DNA of 64,000 nt, taken from contig NZ_CP095413.1 of the NCBI RefSeq assembly GCF_023016285.1, positions 5,594,501 through 5,658,500 of the forward strand, given 5' to 3'. Both the position numbers and the translations under genes were made by a program. Under the pieces are notes generated by a model. That model worked only from the letters and a program-made list of their open reading frames with translations. It had not been told where the DNA came from and ran no database searches. This document shows positions 35,662 through 44,515 of the stretch, one piece after another. The stretch comes from Muricauda sp. SCSIO 64092. Its GTDB lineage: Bacteria > Bacteroidota > Bacteroidia > Flavobacteriales > Flavobacteriaceae. Position 1 is the stretch's first letter, and each line of letters opens with the position of its first letter.

Positions 35662-36468
35662 CTACAACTTATAATGGTTTAAAAGTAACTTTTCAAATAC
35701 TTTATCGGGTAAAATTTTCTTTAAAAAAACCGAAAATCGTTGCATAAAGGTCCCTACCAGGTAATGGCCCTTCGGATTTTTGGCATTGATAATGGTGTAC
35801 ACCTTTTTGGCCACCAAAATGGGATCACCGGCCGCCTGTACATCGTCGTTTATGGTTTCCAACGTTCTGGCATAATGCGTATAGGGAGAATCCTCTAATA
35901 CGGGCGAATGGTATCGTCCTGCCGCGATGTTCGTGGCAAAATCCCCTGGTGCCAGGTTTGTGATTTGAATCCCAAAGGTATGGGTTTCCATACGTAAAGC
36001 TTCGGTAACCAACTCCAGGCTTCCCTTTGTGGCAGAATAAATACCCCGAAAGGGTAATCCCATATAACCTGCAATCGAAGTAATATTGATGATCAATCCC
36101 TTCCCCTTTTTACGCATATGGGGAAGTATGGACTGCATCATCCGTAGCGGTCCGTAAAGATTACTGTCAAATGTATTTTGGATTTCCTCCAGGGGTGTTT
36201 CCTCAATGGGACCCGTAATGCCAACACCTGCATTATTGATCAGTACATCTATCCTGCCCTCCCTGGACATAATGGTGTCAATGGCCCTATCAATGCTTTC
36301 ATGGTCCTTTACATCCAACTGCAAAAGGGTAAAGTGTCCAAAATCCGGATACTTTTCCAAGTTTCTTGTAGTACCGTATACCTTCATCCCTTTTGAGGAT
36401 AAAAATATCCCGGTGGTTTTCCCAATCCCGGAAGATCCCCCGGTTATGAGTACAACTTTACTATCCAT
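35662..36468 (-). CDS. Short-chain dehydrogenase/reductase (SDR)
   Basis: A 268-residue classical SDR oxidoreductase. The cofactor motif is LITGGSSGIGKTTG (residues 7-20), with NNAG at about 85-88, the catalytic Ser in INITSIAGYMG, and the YSATKGSLE motif with Tyr and Lys at about 152-156. Arg in TTRN after the second strand suggests NADP preference. The C-terminal helix and basic tail (RFSVFLKKILPDKVFEKLLL) resemble retinol-dehydrogenase-like SDRs. The substrate is unknown. It lies just downstream (in its own direction) of the SRP RNA and upstream of the transaldolase gene. Confidence 0.92.
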   Translation of the reverse strand: MDSKVVLITGGSSGIGKTTGIFLSSKGMKVYGTTRNLEKYPDFGHFTLLQLDVKDHESIDRAIDTIMSREGRIDVLINNAGVGITGPIEETPLEEIQNTFDSNLYGPLRMMQSILPHMRKKGKGLIINITSIAGYMGLPFRGIYSATKGSLELVTEALRMETHTFGIQITNLAPGDFATNIAAGRYHSPVLEDSPYTHYARTLETINDDVQAAGDPILVAKKVYTIINAKNPKGHYLVGTFMQRFSVFLKKILPDKVFEKLLLNHYKL

Positions 36469-36509
36469 TGGTTCAAATGAGGTGAAACCTTGATATCAAC
36501 GCATAAAAA

Positions 36510-36607
36510 ATGGCAAGCTACCTACATCGCACCGCTACAACCACATACCCTTGCTGCGTTCCCGCCCTGGGGGATTTTGTAGGAGCTGGTCGTGTAGGAC
36601 TTGCCAT
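36510..36607 (-). ncRNA. ffs: Signal recognition particle RNA, small bacterial (4.5S) type
   Basis: On the - strand the ends (TGGCAAG and CTTGCCA) pair. The apical region reads CCAGGGCGGGAACGCAGCAA, with the GGAA tetraloop and the flanking asymmetric-loop AGCA of SRP helix 8, where Ffh binds. The length of about 98 nt fits the small SRP RNA without an Alu domain. Exact ends are approximate. Confidence 0.85.
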
Positions 36608-36689
36608 TGGCAAATATACGACCTTTTAAATTTGTCCCAATCCAAAGACCTATGTAATTTGGCTGTAATTAATCACAACCTGCTCATAT

Positions 36690-37736
36690 ATGCGAATTCC
36701 TATTGTGCTCTTTTTGCTGACCACTTTCTTGGTGGATTCCTGTGGTCACTCGGAAAAACCCGCCAATCTCTTTGAAATTCAACTCGAAGGGCGAAAAAAA
36801 CAGTTCCAAAACGGACAAAATATAGGAATCGCCATTAAGAACAAAAAGGAAAAGGACATCAAAAAAGTGACCTACTTTCTTGACAACAAGGAGCTGGATG
36901 TGGAAAATGGAAAAATCAGCTTGGATGTCGCCACTTTGGGGAGCAAACGCTTAAAGGCCAAAGTTGATTATGAGGAGCGCTCCGTTGAAGTGGAAAAAAA
37001 AGTACGCATTTTGGCCAAAAACCCTCCCGAGGTGTATACTTACAGGATCTTGAATACCTATCCACATGATAAAAAAGCGTTCACCCAAGGTTTGGAATTT
37101 CATGGAGATACCCTTTTTGAAAGTACAGGAAACCCCAATAATGCCTCAAAGTCCATACTTCGGAAATTCAATTTCGAAACCGGGGAAATCTATAAGGAAA
37201 TCGATTTGGACAAATCGGATTTTGGAGAGGGACTGACATTGATCAATGGCAAGGTGATCCAGTTGACATGGCGCAGTGGAATAGGTTACATCTATAACCA
37301 ATCCAATTTGGAGAAAACCGCAAGCTTTAGCTACGGGAAAAGTAAGGAAGGATGGGGACTGTGTAATGATGGGAAAATTATTTATAAGAGTGATGGCACC
37401 GAAAAAATCTGGAAACTGGATCCCGAGACCTTGGCGGAGCAAAGCTATATTGAAACGGTTACCAACAAATCCATATTCAATAAGGCCAATGAACTGGAAT
37501 ATGCCAATGGGAAAATCTATGCCAATGTCTGGCAGAAGGAAAGTATGATGATCATTGATCCAAAGACAGGAGCCATTGAAGGGGTGATCAACTTTGGCGG
37601 ATTGAAGGACAAGGTGGAGCAACATGCCAGTGTGGATGTTTTAAATGGTGTTGCCTACCACCATGGACGAAACACTTTTTTTGTAACCGGAAAAAACTGG
37701 AACAAGCTTTTTGAGGTGGAAATTCTAAAAAAATAA
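36690..37736 (+). CDS. Glutaminyl-peptide cyclotransferase (glutamine cyclotransferase family) lipoprotein
   Basis: A 348-residue lipoprotein (signal peptide MRIPIVLFLLTTFLVDSC, Cys18). Residues 25-110 form a beta-sandwich extension. The C-terminal glutamine cyclotransferase beta-propeller (about 115-348) opens YTYRILNTYPHDKKAFTQGL, the family hallmark, and includes GLTLINGKVIQLTWRSGIG and WGLCNDGKIIYKSDGTEKIW. It would form N-terminal pyroglutamate on exported peptides in the periplasm. T9SS-secreted proteins of Bacteroidota often carry such N-termini, so that is a likely role. It is followed after 1 bp by the thioesterase gene. Confidence 0.92.
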   Translation: MRIPIVLFLLTTFLVDSCGHSEKPANLFEIQLEGRKKQFQNGQNIGIAIKNKKEKDIKKVTYFLDNKELDVENGKISLDVATLGSKRLKAKVDYEERSVEVEKKVRILAKNPPEVYTYRILNTYPHDKKAFTQGLEFHGDTLFESTGNPNNASKSILRKFNFETGEIYKEIDLDKSDFGEGLTLINGKVIQLTWRSGIGYIYNQSNLEKTASFSYGKSKEGWGLCNDGKIIYKSDGTEKIWKLDPETLAEQSYIETVTNKSIFNKANELEYANGKIYANVWQKESMMIIDPKTGAIEGVINFGGLKDKVEQHASVDVLNGVAYHHGRNTFFVTGKNWNKLFEVEILKK

Positions 37737-37737
37737 T

Positions 37738-38136
37738 ATGTCCACCTACACTAAAACCGTAAGGGTTCAAACCCATGATTTGGATTCCCTGCAGCACGTA
37801 AACAATGTGCGCTACGTGGAGTGGATACAGGATATCTCCAGGGAACATTGGGAAAGCCAGGTCAAGAAAAGCCTCCAGGGAGAATTAATATGGGTGGTCC
37901 GAAACCACAACATTACCTATCACGGAAGTGCCGTTCTCAACGACCGTATTGAAATCAGCACCAAAGTTGAAGCGTGGAGAGGCCCTATTTCCGTTCGTAA
38001 AGTGGAAATGAGGGACAATAAAACCAAGAAATTATTGGTTATGGCTAGTACGGAATGGTGTGCCCTGCATCCCAAAACCCTAAAACCCGTACGGGTCCCG
38101 GAAGAAGTACAACAGCTTTTCACGAACAACGGATGA
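37738..38136 (+). CDS. Acyl-CoA thioesterase (4HBT hotdog fold)
   Basis: A 132-residue single hotdog-fold thioesterase of the YbgC/4-hydroxybenzoyl-CoA type. The active-site segment is DLDSLQHVNNVRYVEW (about residues 14-29, catalytic Asp/His region), followed by VRNHNITYHGSAVLNDRIEI. It hydrolyses an acyl-CoA in the cytosol; chain preference is unknown. It lies 1 bp after the glutamine cyclotransferase gene and overlaps the next gene by 4 bp (ATGA), so the three genes form one operon. Confidence 0.92.
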   Translation: MSTYTKTVRVQTHDLDSLQHVNNVRYVEWIQDISREHWESQVKKSLQGELIWVVRNHNITYHGSAVLNDRIEISTKVEAWRGPISVRKVEMRDNKTKKLLVMASTEWCALHPKTLKPVRVPEEVQQLFTNNG

Positions 38137-39677
38137 AGACTTGGAATAATATCTTTTGGACGGTCGCTGTACTGTTTTTGATTGCCTTTGCCTCCTGTCG
38201 CGAGGATTTTGAATTCACCCCCACCACGGGAACCCTGGAATTTTCAAAAGACACCGTTTTCCTCGATACCGTTTTTACCAACATTGGCAGTAGCACCTAT
38301 ATGCTAAAAGTGTATAACCGAAGTGATACGGATATCCGCATCCCCCAGGTAGGCCTACGAAGGGGAACGGAAAGTAGTTATAGGCTCAATGTTGATGGAG
38401 TGGCAGGGAACAGCTTCGAGAATGTACCGTTACTGGCCCAGGATAGTTTATTCGTTTTCATTGAAACTACATTTGATGTGGGGCCCACCGGGGAAAATGA
38501 ATTTCTCAATACCGATGGCATCCTATTTGGTGAAACCGGAAACTACCAGGAGGTAGCATTGGTCACCCTGGTCCGTGATGCCATTTTCCTTTATCCCAGA
38601 ACCGAAAGTGATGGCAGTAGGGAAACCTTGCTTCTTGCACTGGATGAAGCTGGAAATGAAATACGGATCGAGGGATTTATCCTTGAGGACGATGAGCTCC
38701 AATTCACCAGGGAAAAGCCCTACGTCATCTATGGCTATGCGGCGGTTGCGGAGGGCAGCACGCTTAGCATGGAAGCCGGAACACGGGTCCATTTTCATAA
38801 AGACTCCGGAATCCTGGTAGGAAACGGCGGTTCCTTGCAGGTCCAGGGAAGCCTGAGTGCGGATAGGGAAGTTTTGGAAAACGAGGTCATCTTTGAAGGG
38901 GATCGCCTGGAACCTGATTTTAGCGATACCCCAGGGCAATGGGGAACCATTTGGCTGACCTCAGGGAGTATTGGCAATACCATGGAATACCTCACCATAA
39001 AGAACGCCACGGTTGGGCTCCTGGTCGATGGGGACGGCATATTGGAAACCCCTACCCTCACACTTTCCAACACCCAAATACACAACAGTTCCAACAGAAA
39101 CCTTTGGGCGAGGAATGCCAAGGTCGAAGCCGTAAATACGATTTTTGGCAATGCGGGAGCCGTTTCCCTGCATTGCAATTTGGGAGGTGATTATGTTTTT
39201 AAGCACTGTACCATTGCCAATTATTGGCGCTTTGCTTTCCGGGACAGTCCTACCCTATTGATAGATGATGCCATTGCGCAGTCATCAGGTCAGTTGATGA
39301 CCCAAGACCTTGACAGGGCTTTGTTTTCCAATTGTATCATTGATGGTAGCCGGAATGTGGAACTGCTGTTTTCCAATCTGGGGGAAGGTAGTTTCAACTA
39401 CCAATTTTTAAACTGCTCCATCCGCTTTAGGGATTCCCGCGGGGATTTTGCCAATAATCCCCTCTATGATTTTGAAAACCAGCTGCTGTTCCAGGAGGTA
39501 CTTTTGAATCCATCCACCTCTTTTTTGGATGTGGCCGAAAACAATTTTAACCTCACTCTCGATTCCGAAATCCTGGACTTGGGAAACCTTGAAACTGCCC
39601 TTGAAATCCCGTTGGATATTTTGGGCAATGACAGGACCATGGCCCCGGATTTGGGTGCTTTTGAGCTAAATCAGTAA
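38133..39677 (+). CDS. Beta-helix lipoprotein (parallel beta-helix repeats)
   Basis: A 514-residue lipoprotein: signal peptide MKTWNNIFWTVAVLFLIAFA ends with SC (Cys22). The N-terminal domain (about 25-210) is Ig-like (GTLEFSKDTVFLDTVFTNIG). From about 215 on, strands of a right-handed parallel beta helix follow (GSLSADREVLENEVIFEGDR; TMEYLTIKNATVGLLV; TIFGNAGAVSLHCNLG), and the protein ends NDRTMAPDLGAFELNQ, a tail typical of such surface proteins. The fold suggests polysaccharide binding or a structural role. The ATG at 38133 is used; the longer open frame overlaps the thioesterase gene. Translationally coupled to that gene. Confidence 0.85.
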   Translation: MKTWNNIFWTVAVLFLIAFASCREDFEFTPTTGTLEFSKDTVFLDTVFTNIGSSTYMLKVYNRSDTDIRIPQVGLRRGTESSYRLNVDGVAGNSFENVPLLAQDSLFVFIETTFDVGPTGENEFLNTDGILFGETGNYQEVALVTLVRDAIFLYPRTESDGSRETLLLALDEAGNEIRIEGFILEDDELQFTREKPYVIYGYAAVAEGSTLSMEAGTRVHFHKDSGILVGNGGSLQVQGSLSADREVLENEVIFEGDRLEPDFSDTPGQWGTIWLTSGSIGNTMEYLTIKNATVGLLVDGDGILETPTLTLSNTQIHNSSNRNLWARNAKVEAVNTIFGNAGAVSLHCNLGGDYVFKHCTIANYWRFAFRDSPTLLIDDAIAQSSGQLMTQDLDRALFSNCIIDGSRNVELLFSNLGEGSFNYQFLNCSIRFRDSRGDFANNPLYDFENQLLFQEVLLNPSTSFLDVAENNFNLTLDSEILDLGNLETALEIPLDILGNDRTMAPDLGAFELNQ

Positions 39678-39699
39678 AAAACAGGCCGTTTTTGTGTAA

Positions 39700-39724
39700 A
39701 AACCCCAGATATTTTGCGGTAAAA
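39700..39724 (+). promoter_or_regulatory. Shared 25-bp element upstream of the LytTR gene
   Basis: Reads AAACCCCAG, ATATTTTGCGGT, AAAA. It agrees with 43777-43801 at 20 of 25 aligned positions and lies 51 bp before its gene; the second copy lies 60 bp before its own. Confidence 0.5.
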
Positions 39725-39775
39725 ACGCAACAAGGTTTTGATTTCTGGTAGTACCTTGGAATCAGTAATTTGGGG

Positions 39776-40507
39776 ATGGAACACTCTTACGCCATTATAG
39801 ATACAAACGCTGCCTCAAATCTGCAGCTGCAATTGCAGTTGCAGGAGTACAATGATTTCTACCATTTGGGCACGGTCAGCACCGCAGAGGATGGGTTGAA
39901 CCTTATCCTTAAAATGCTGCCCGATTTGGTCATTGTAAACCTTTCCCAAAATGCCAACCTCCTCTTCCAAATGATTATGCAGCTACATCAATTCTTGGAT
40001 AAAATTCCGGTATTGATAGCCGTCTCCCAGACCAAGTCCTACGCCTATGATGCCATAAAAGGGGGCTTTTTTGATTATTGGTTGCTGCCCCACAACGAAT
40101 TTGAGATACGCAAGACCATTTTTAAGCTCCGAAAGCAAATTCCCAAGGAACATCCGCCCACCACACTCTGCCTAAAAACGTATAACGATTACCAATATTT
40201 GGACACCAATGATATCCTATACCTGAAGGCAGACAACAACTCCACGGATTTCTTTATGCGAAACGGTCAAAAAATCAGCGCATACAAGACCTTGAAGACC
40301 TTTGAATCCGCTTTGCCCAAAAACTTTGTGCGCATACACCAAAGTTATATCCTTAATATTAAGTTTATCTCCAGGATAAACTATGGTAAGAACACCTGTT
40401 CCCTAAAGAACAGCAAAAGTACCTTACCCTTTTCCAAAACCTATCGAAGGAAAATCGATGAGCTAAAAACATTGCTCTCCAAAAACGCGATTAATACCTT
40501 TAATTAA
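39776..40507 (+). CDS. LytTR-type DNA-binding regulator with a degenerate receiver
   Basis: A 243-residue protein. Residues 1-120 have the size and strand pattern of a response-regulator receiver, but the key residues are lost: the acidic pair is Asp9-Thr10 (AIIDTNA), the phosphorylation site in LPDLVIVNLSQN is Asn55 instead of Asp, and the conserved Lys is Leu (DYWLLPHN). Residues 130-235 are a LytTR DNA-binding domain (ILYLKADNNSTDFFM; KNFVRIHQSYILNIKFI; SRINYGKNTC). Phosphorylation control is therefore unlikely. The ATG at 39776 is preferred over TTG at 39770. It precedes a small lipoprotein gene and a histidine kinase/response regulator pair. Confidence 0.9.
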   Translation: MEHSYAIIDTNAASNLQLQLQLQEYNDFYHLGTVSTAEDGLNLILKMLPDLVIVNLSQNANLLFQMIMQLHQFLDKIPVLIAVSQTKSYAYDAIKGGFFDYWLLPHNEFEIRKTIFKLRKQIPKEHPPTTLCLKTYNDYQYLDTNDILYLKADNNSTDFFMRNGQKISAYKTLKTFESALPKNFVRIHQSYILNIKFISRINYGKNTCSLKNSKSTLPFSKTYRRKIDELKTLLSKNAINTFN

Positions 40508-40649
40508 CAAAATTCTAGCCAAACCGGTCCGTTTACCCTGAAAAGTGGGCCAACTACATTGAACATCCAAGTATAAGTGGGGTTGGGCAGGGCTGTATGT
40601 TAATTTCCACCCAGAATCAAATTATAACCCCTCAAAAAATGGAATCATT

Positions 40650-40793
40650 ATGAAAAAAGTATTTACTATTCTAGCAATAACGGTATTCTCCCTGGGATTA
40701 TTTTCCTGTGAAGCAGAAAGTACGGCAAGCCAAGAAGAACTGTATATAGACTCTCCTGACGGCAGCGAAGCAGGCGAGATTGAACGAGATTAA
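40650..40793 (+). CDS. 47-residue predicted lipoprotein
   Basis: An ATG-started frame of 47 codons plus TAA: MKKVFTILAITVFSLGLFSC with Cys20 as lipidation site, then an acidic tail (EAESTASQEELYIDSPDGSE...GEIERD). Signal peptide and lipobox are textbook for Bacteroidota, which argues strongly that it is real despite its length. It sits 142 bp after the LytTR gene and is followed at once by a strong terminator, so it is a self-contained short transcript or the end of the LytTR unit. Function unknown; signalling partner of the adjacent kinase is a possibility without direct support. Confidence 0.75.
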   Translation: MKKVFTILAITVFSLGLFSCEAESTASQEELYIDSPDGSEAGEIERD

Positions 40794-40812
40794 AAGTTTT
40801 TATCCCTTATAT

Positions 40813-40847
40813 AAAAACCCCAAATTTTAACATTTGGGGTTTTTTTG
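40813..40847 (+). terminator. Rho-independent terminator after the small lipoprotein gene
   Basis: ACCCCAAAT (40817-40825) pairs with ATTTGGGGT (40832-40840), followed by a run of T to 40846. Confidence 0.85.
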
Positions 40848-40890
40848 TATCTTGTATGTAGGTAAATTGTTACAGTGCAACTTTCGGTAT

Positions 40891-43011
40891 ATGAGGCCAA
40901 CCATACTGATTCTTCTACTAATCCTTGCGTATGTTGCGTGCAATACTCCCGTTTCCGATAGTACCACGGTTGGGAATGCAACGGTTACCGATAGTGTAAA
41001 CGTCTGGCTCAACTGGGTATCGGACAGCGCGGCTTTGACCAAGCCCCAGAAATCCAATTTGCTCCAAAAGGCCTATGTCCTGAGTTTAAAAAGTTCGGAT
41101 AAGGTCTACAAAACCGAATCCCTGGCCAAAATCTCGTATCAAAGTCTCCTTATCAATGATTCCCTCAATTTTAGGGCGGCCAATGCCGAATTGCTGGAAG
41201 CGGCAAAAGCAATTGGGGATCACAAGGCCCATGGCCTGGCCCATTGGGATTTGGCGGACTTCCACAAAAACAAAACCCCGGACAGTGCCTATTACCAGTA
41301 TCGGGAAGCCTATATCCAGTTCTCCAGGGCCGATCTGGAAGGGACCCACAGGGACTACCCCGCCCGGATGCTGTACGCCATGGCTAACGTTAAGGAAAAA
41401 AGCAAGGATTATGTGGGGGCGGAGCAAGATGCCATAAAGGCCATTGCACTGTTTAAGGAATTCGACTCCAAGGAATACCTATTCAATAGTTACGACCTGC
41501 TGGGTATTATCCAAAACGGATTGGAAAAATTTGACAAGGCCCTGGAATACCACCTAAAGTCACAGACCTATATCAAATCCATCGCACCCAATAAGCGTTA
41601 TGAATTTAGGATACGGACTACCAATAACATTGCTTCCACCTACTTAAGAAGCAAGAATTATGGGAAAGCTTCGGAAATGTTCAATTATTTAAAACAGGAA
41701 GACAGTCTATATTCTAAAAACCCGAAGCTCTATTCCCGAGTGTTGGCCAGCAGTGCCTATAGTGATTTTAAGAACGGTAGTACCGATTACACGAACCTTC
41801 TTGATCAAATCACCAAATCCACCACCATTCTGGACAGTTTGGATAACCGCTATGTCCAGGCCAGAAACCATCAATTTATAGCGGAAATTCTGGCAAGCCG
41901 GGGAGATTCGGTCCAAGCGGTACAAAGCGGGTTGCGGGCCATAGAAATTGCCAAAGAGACCCAAAACAACGACCGTTTGTTGAGTTCCCTTAAATTGCTG
42001 ACCACCCTGGACAAACGAAACAGTGCCGCCCATGCCAAGGCCTATTTTAATCTCAGCGAGAAACTTCACCTGGAGGAGCGGGCCATACAGGATAAATTTG
42101 CGCGCATCCAAATGGAGACCGATCAAATCATCGAAAAAAACGAATCGCTGGCCAAGCGAACACAGCTATTGGCTGGGATTTCCATTGGGCTTTTGATCGT
42201 TTGCATCGGGATTTTTATCATCATTTCCCAACGGATCAGTAACCAGCGGTTAAAGTTCAACCAAAAACAACAGGAGAGCAATCAAGAAATCTACAGTCTT
42301 ATGCTGGCCCAGCACGGTAAAATGGAAGAGGGCAAAAAATCCGAACAAAAAAGGGTTTCCGAAGAACTCCACGACGGAATTTTGGGCCAAATGCTGGGCA
42401 TACGACTGGTCCTAAGCGGATTGAACGAACGCGACGATCCCTCTGCCATTGAACAACGTGCGGAACTCATCGTAAAACTTCAGGAATTGGAAGAGGAAAT
42501 CAGGACCATTTCCCATGAGCTCAGTGCGGCGGCCTACAAAAAGGTGCACAATTTTATTCTTTCCATAAAGGATTTGGTAAAAACGGTACAACAATCCTCC
42601 GATATCGCCATACACTTTGAATATGCGGATACCTTTGACTGGGATGGCCTGGATAGTGACATTAAAATCAATACCTATAGAATTACCCAGGAATTGTTAC
42701 AGAACTCCGTAAAACATGCCAAATGCAAAAACATTAGGGTGGCTTTCCTGAAAAACAAAAATTTACTACATTTAACAATACAGGACGATGGAATCGGTTT
42801 TGGAAAGTCCAAAGGGAAAAGAGGTATTGGGCTAAAAAATATTAATTCACGTGTTGAAAAGATGGGGGCAACGTTTGCTATTGAGAGCGAATCTTCAATG
42901 GGAACGACGGTCAATATCAAAATCCCGAACATCGATTTAAAACAACGTCATCCAAAACCCAAAACCATACGTACCACTGTTGCAGATGCACAATTCATAG
43001 ATAAGGGATGA
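40891..43011 (+). CDS. TPR-containing lipoprotein histidine kinase (HisKA_3 type)
   Basis: A 706-residue sensor kinase. Residues 1-17 are a lipoprotein-type signal (MRPTILILLLILAYVAC). A helical TPR-like sensor domain (about 45-400; AHGLAHWDLADFH, FDKALEYHLKSQTYI) follows, then one membrane helix (about 426-447, GISIGLLIVCIGIFIIISQ). The kinase core has the H box KRVSEELHDGILGQ (His494), the N box TQELLQNSVKHAKCKNI (Asn605) and the G1 box DDGIGFGKSKGKRGIGLKN. The architecture is that of the Bacteroidota TPR-HisKA_3 kinases that pair with NarL-like regulators. It overlaps the regulator gene by 4 bp. The ATG at 40891 begins the signal; the frame opens earlier, inside the terminator. Confidence 0.94.
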   Translation: MRPTILILLLILAYVACNTPVSDSTTVGNATVTDSVNVWLNWVSDSAALTKPQKSNLLQKAYVLSLKSSDKVYKTESLAKISYQSLLINDSLNFRAANAELLEAAKAIGDHKAHGLAHWDLADFHKNKTPDSAYYQYREAYIQFSRADLEGTHRDYPARMLYAMANVKEKSKDYVGAEQDAIKAIALFKEFDSKEYLFNSYDLLGIIQNGLEKFDKALEYHLKSQTYIKSIAPNKRYEFRIRTTNNIASTYLRSKNYGKASEMFNYLKQEDSLYSKNPKLYSRVLASSAYSDFKNGSTDYTNLLDQITKSTTILDSLDNRYVQARNHQFIAEILASRGDSVQAVQSGLRAIEIAKETQNNDRLLSSLKLLTTLDKRNSAAHAKAYFNLSEKLHLEERAIQDKFARIQMETDQIIEKNESLAKRTQLLAGISIGLLIVCIGIFIIISQRISNQRLKFNQKQQESNQEIYSLMLAQHGKMEEGKKSEQKRVSEELHDGILGQMLGIRLVLSGLNERDDPSAIEQRAELIVKLQELEEEIRTISHELSAAAYKKVHNFILSIKDLVKTVQQSSDIAIHFEYADTFDWDGLDSDIKINTYRITQELLQNSVKHAKCKNIRVAFLKNKNLLHLTIQDDGIGFGKSKGKRGIGLKNINSRVEKMGATFAIESESSMGTTVNIKIPNIDLKQRHPKPKTIRTTVADAQFIDKG

Positions 43012-43676
43012 AAACACTTAGGATTTTAGCAGTTGACGATCATGAAATGACCATGTTGGGTTATAAGTTCATTTTGGAGCGGATTGTTTTTGATGACCAC
43101 AATATTATTGTGGATACGGCCAATACCTATGAAGGTGGAAAGCAAAAGATAGAGGAATCACTCCATTCCTTTAAATACGATATTATATTTCTTGATGTGC
43201 AACTGTTTCCTCCCAATGAGGAACAACCCAACAATGGTGAGGACCTGGGAATTTTGGCCAGAAAACTGGTTCCGGAATCCAAGATCATCTTCATGTCTTC
43301 CTTTAGTGACAACTATCGCATAAACAGTATCCTGAAATCGGTGGACCCGGATGGATACATGGTAAAGACGGATATTGACCCCAAATCCCTGGAGCAGGCC
43401 GTTAAAACAGTGACCACCCAACCGCCGTACTATTCTTCCAAAGCCCTGGGGGCCATCCGCAAAAAAATGTCCAATGATATTACATTGGACGAAAACGATA
43501 AAAAAATTCTCTACCACCTGTCCATTGGTACCAAAACCAAGGATTTGGAGAAACATATAGAACTTTCCTCCTCCTCCATTGAAAATAGAAAGCGACATTT
43601 AAAATCCCTTTTTGGTACCGAAAAGGAAAACGACCTTGCTTTGATTCTTGCAGCCAAGAACAGGGGTTTTATATAG
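43008..43676 (+). CDS. Response regulator with NarL/LuxR-like HTH
   Basis: A 222-residue response regulator. The receiver keeps the acidic pair Asp10-Asp11 (LAVDDHE), the phosphorylation site Asp63 (YDIIFLDVQLF) and the conserved Lys120 (GYMVKTD), so it should be phosphorylated by the coupled kinase. The C-terminal segment (about 160-222; DENDKKILYHLSIGTKTKDL, SSSSIENRKRHLKSLFG) is a divergent LuxR-type helix-turn-helix. It overlaps the kinase stop codon by 4 bp (ATGA). The nearby gene with the shared 25-bp element is a possible target but this is not shown. Confidence 0.92.
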   Translation: MKTLRILAVDDHEMTMLGYKFILERIVFDDHNIIVDTANTYEGGKQKIEESLHSFKYDIIFLDVQLFPPNEEQPNNGEDLGILARKLVPESKIIFMSSFSDNYRINSILKSVDPDGYMVKTDIDPKSLEQAVKTVTTQPPYYSSKALGAIRKKMSNDITLDENDKKILYHLSIGTKTKDLEKHIELSSSSIENRKRHLKSLFGTEKENDLALILAAKNRGFI

Positions 43677-43776
43677 GCAGTTCATGATTTGATTTTCACG
43701 GTTCAATAGGGGCTTTATACCGTTCAAAGCTATTTATTTAACATTTTTTTAACAAAAAATCAATAATTTTCTAGGT

Positions 43777-43801
43777 AAACCCCAGTTTTTTTAAGGGAAA
43801 A
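43777..43801 (+). promoter_or_regulatory. Shared 25-bp element upstream of the unknown 217-residue gene
   Basis: Reads AAACCCCAG, TTTTTTTAAGGG, AAAA. It matches 39700-39724 at 20 of 25 positions, without gaps. Confidence 0.5.
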
Positions 43802-43861
43802 CTTCAATTATTCCTTAATCATTCATTCTAACTTCGAAGTACAATTCAAAAGGTATAGCAA

Positions 43862-44515
43862 ATGTCAACGTCGAAAAAGTCAAATGACTTCATACAGAAT
43901 AGTGCTTTTGATTCCGCGAAGCTAGCCGGACTGGCAAGCTTAAAACGTATTTTAGAACGTGATTTCTTTTGTGAGACCACTATTGATGTATTTGCCCACA
44001 ATGATAAAAAAGTTGACTTGGTCATTCATCTGTATTGTAATTATGGGTTAACGGAAAGTCTGTTCCACTTGAACAATGGTACTTGGGGAAGCTTTCGGAA
44101 TGCCATTTCAGGTGATGTAAAGACCTCCCCTTTTCAAGCTGCGCTCTGGGAACTGGAATCCACCACCAATACCATTTTTGATATTAAGGAACTTTCCATC
44201 CACTTACGGGATACCTCCATAATCATCTACAAATTGCCAAACCAGCAAATACAGGATAATTTGGAATCCATCCTGGATTTTGTGAGCGGAAATTTTGTGT
44301 ATTTCACCAGGGGGCTCTCCCAAATGCCCTATGAAATCTTTGTTCCCATTCACGAAGAAACCAAAAACAGTTTTTCGCATTCGGACGGAAAATCCAAATA
44401 CCTTCAGTTTTGGGGCATCTATTTTGAGGGAGATGATGATTTACAGGTATACGATGTCACCAATAAAACCATAATTGAGCAAAGTGACTCTTTTCTTTTG
44501 AACTACTGGGAATAG
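43862..44515 (+). CDS. Hypothetical protein (no recognised family)
   Basis: A 217-residue cytosolic protein without signal peptide or membrane segments. It alternates strands and helices ([54 protein letters not shown]) but I recognise no domain. It has its own 185-bp upstream gap containing the shared 25-bp element and a TAACTTCG sequence close to a -7 element, and it overlaps the convergent glyA gene by 13 bp. It may belong to the regulon of the adjacent signalling genes. Confidence 0.6.
   Translation: MSTSKKSNDFIQNSAFDSAKLAGLASLKRILERDFFCETTIDVFAHNDKKVDLVIHLYCNYGLTESLFHLNNGTWGSFRNAISGDVKTSPFQAALWELESTTNTIFDIKELSIHLRDTSIIIYKLPNQQIQDNLESILDFVSGNFVYFTRGLSQMPYEIFVPIHEETKNSFSHSDGKSKYLQFWGIYFEGDDDLQVYDVTNKTIIEQSDSFLLNYWE

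Noticed and set aside
40508..40649. Third copy of the 25-bp element before the 47-residue lipoprotein gene
   Set aside because: Only scattered matches (TTTACC, AAAA, GGG in reverse); below what I can distinguish from chance.
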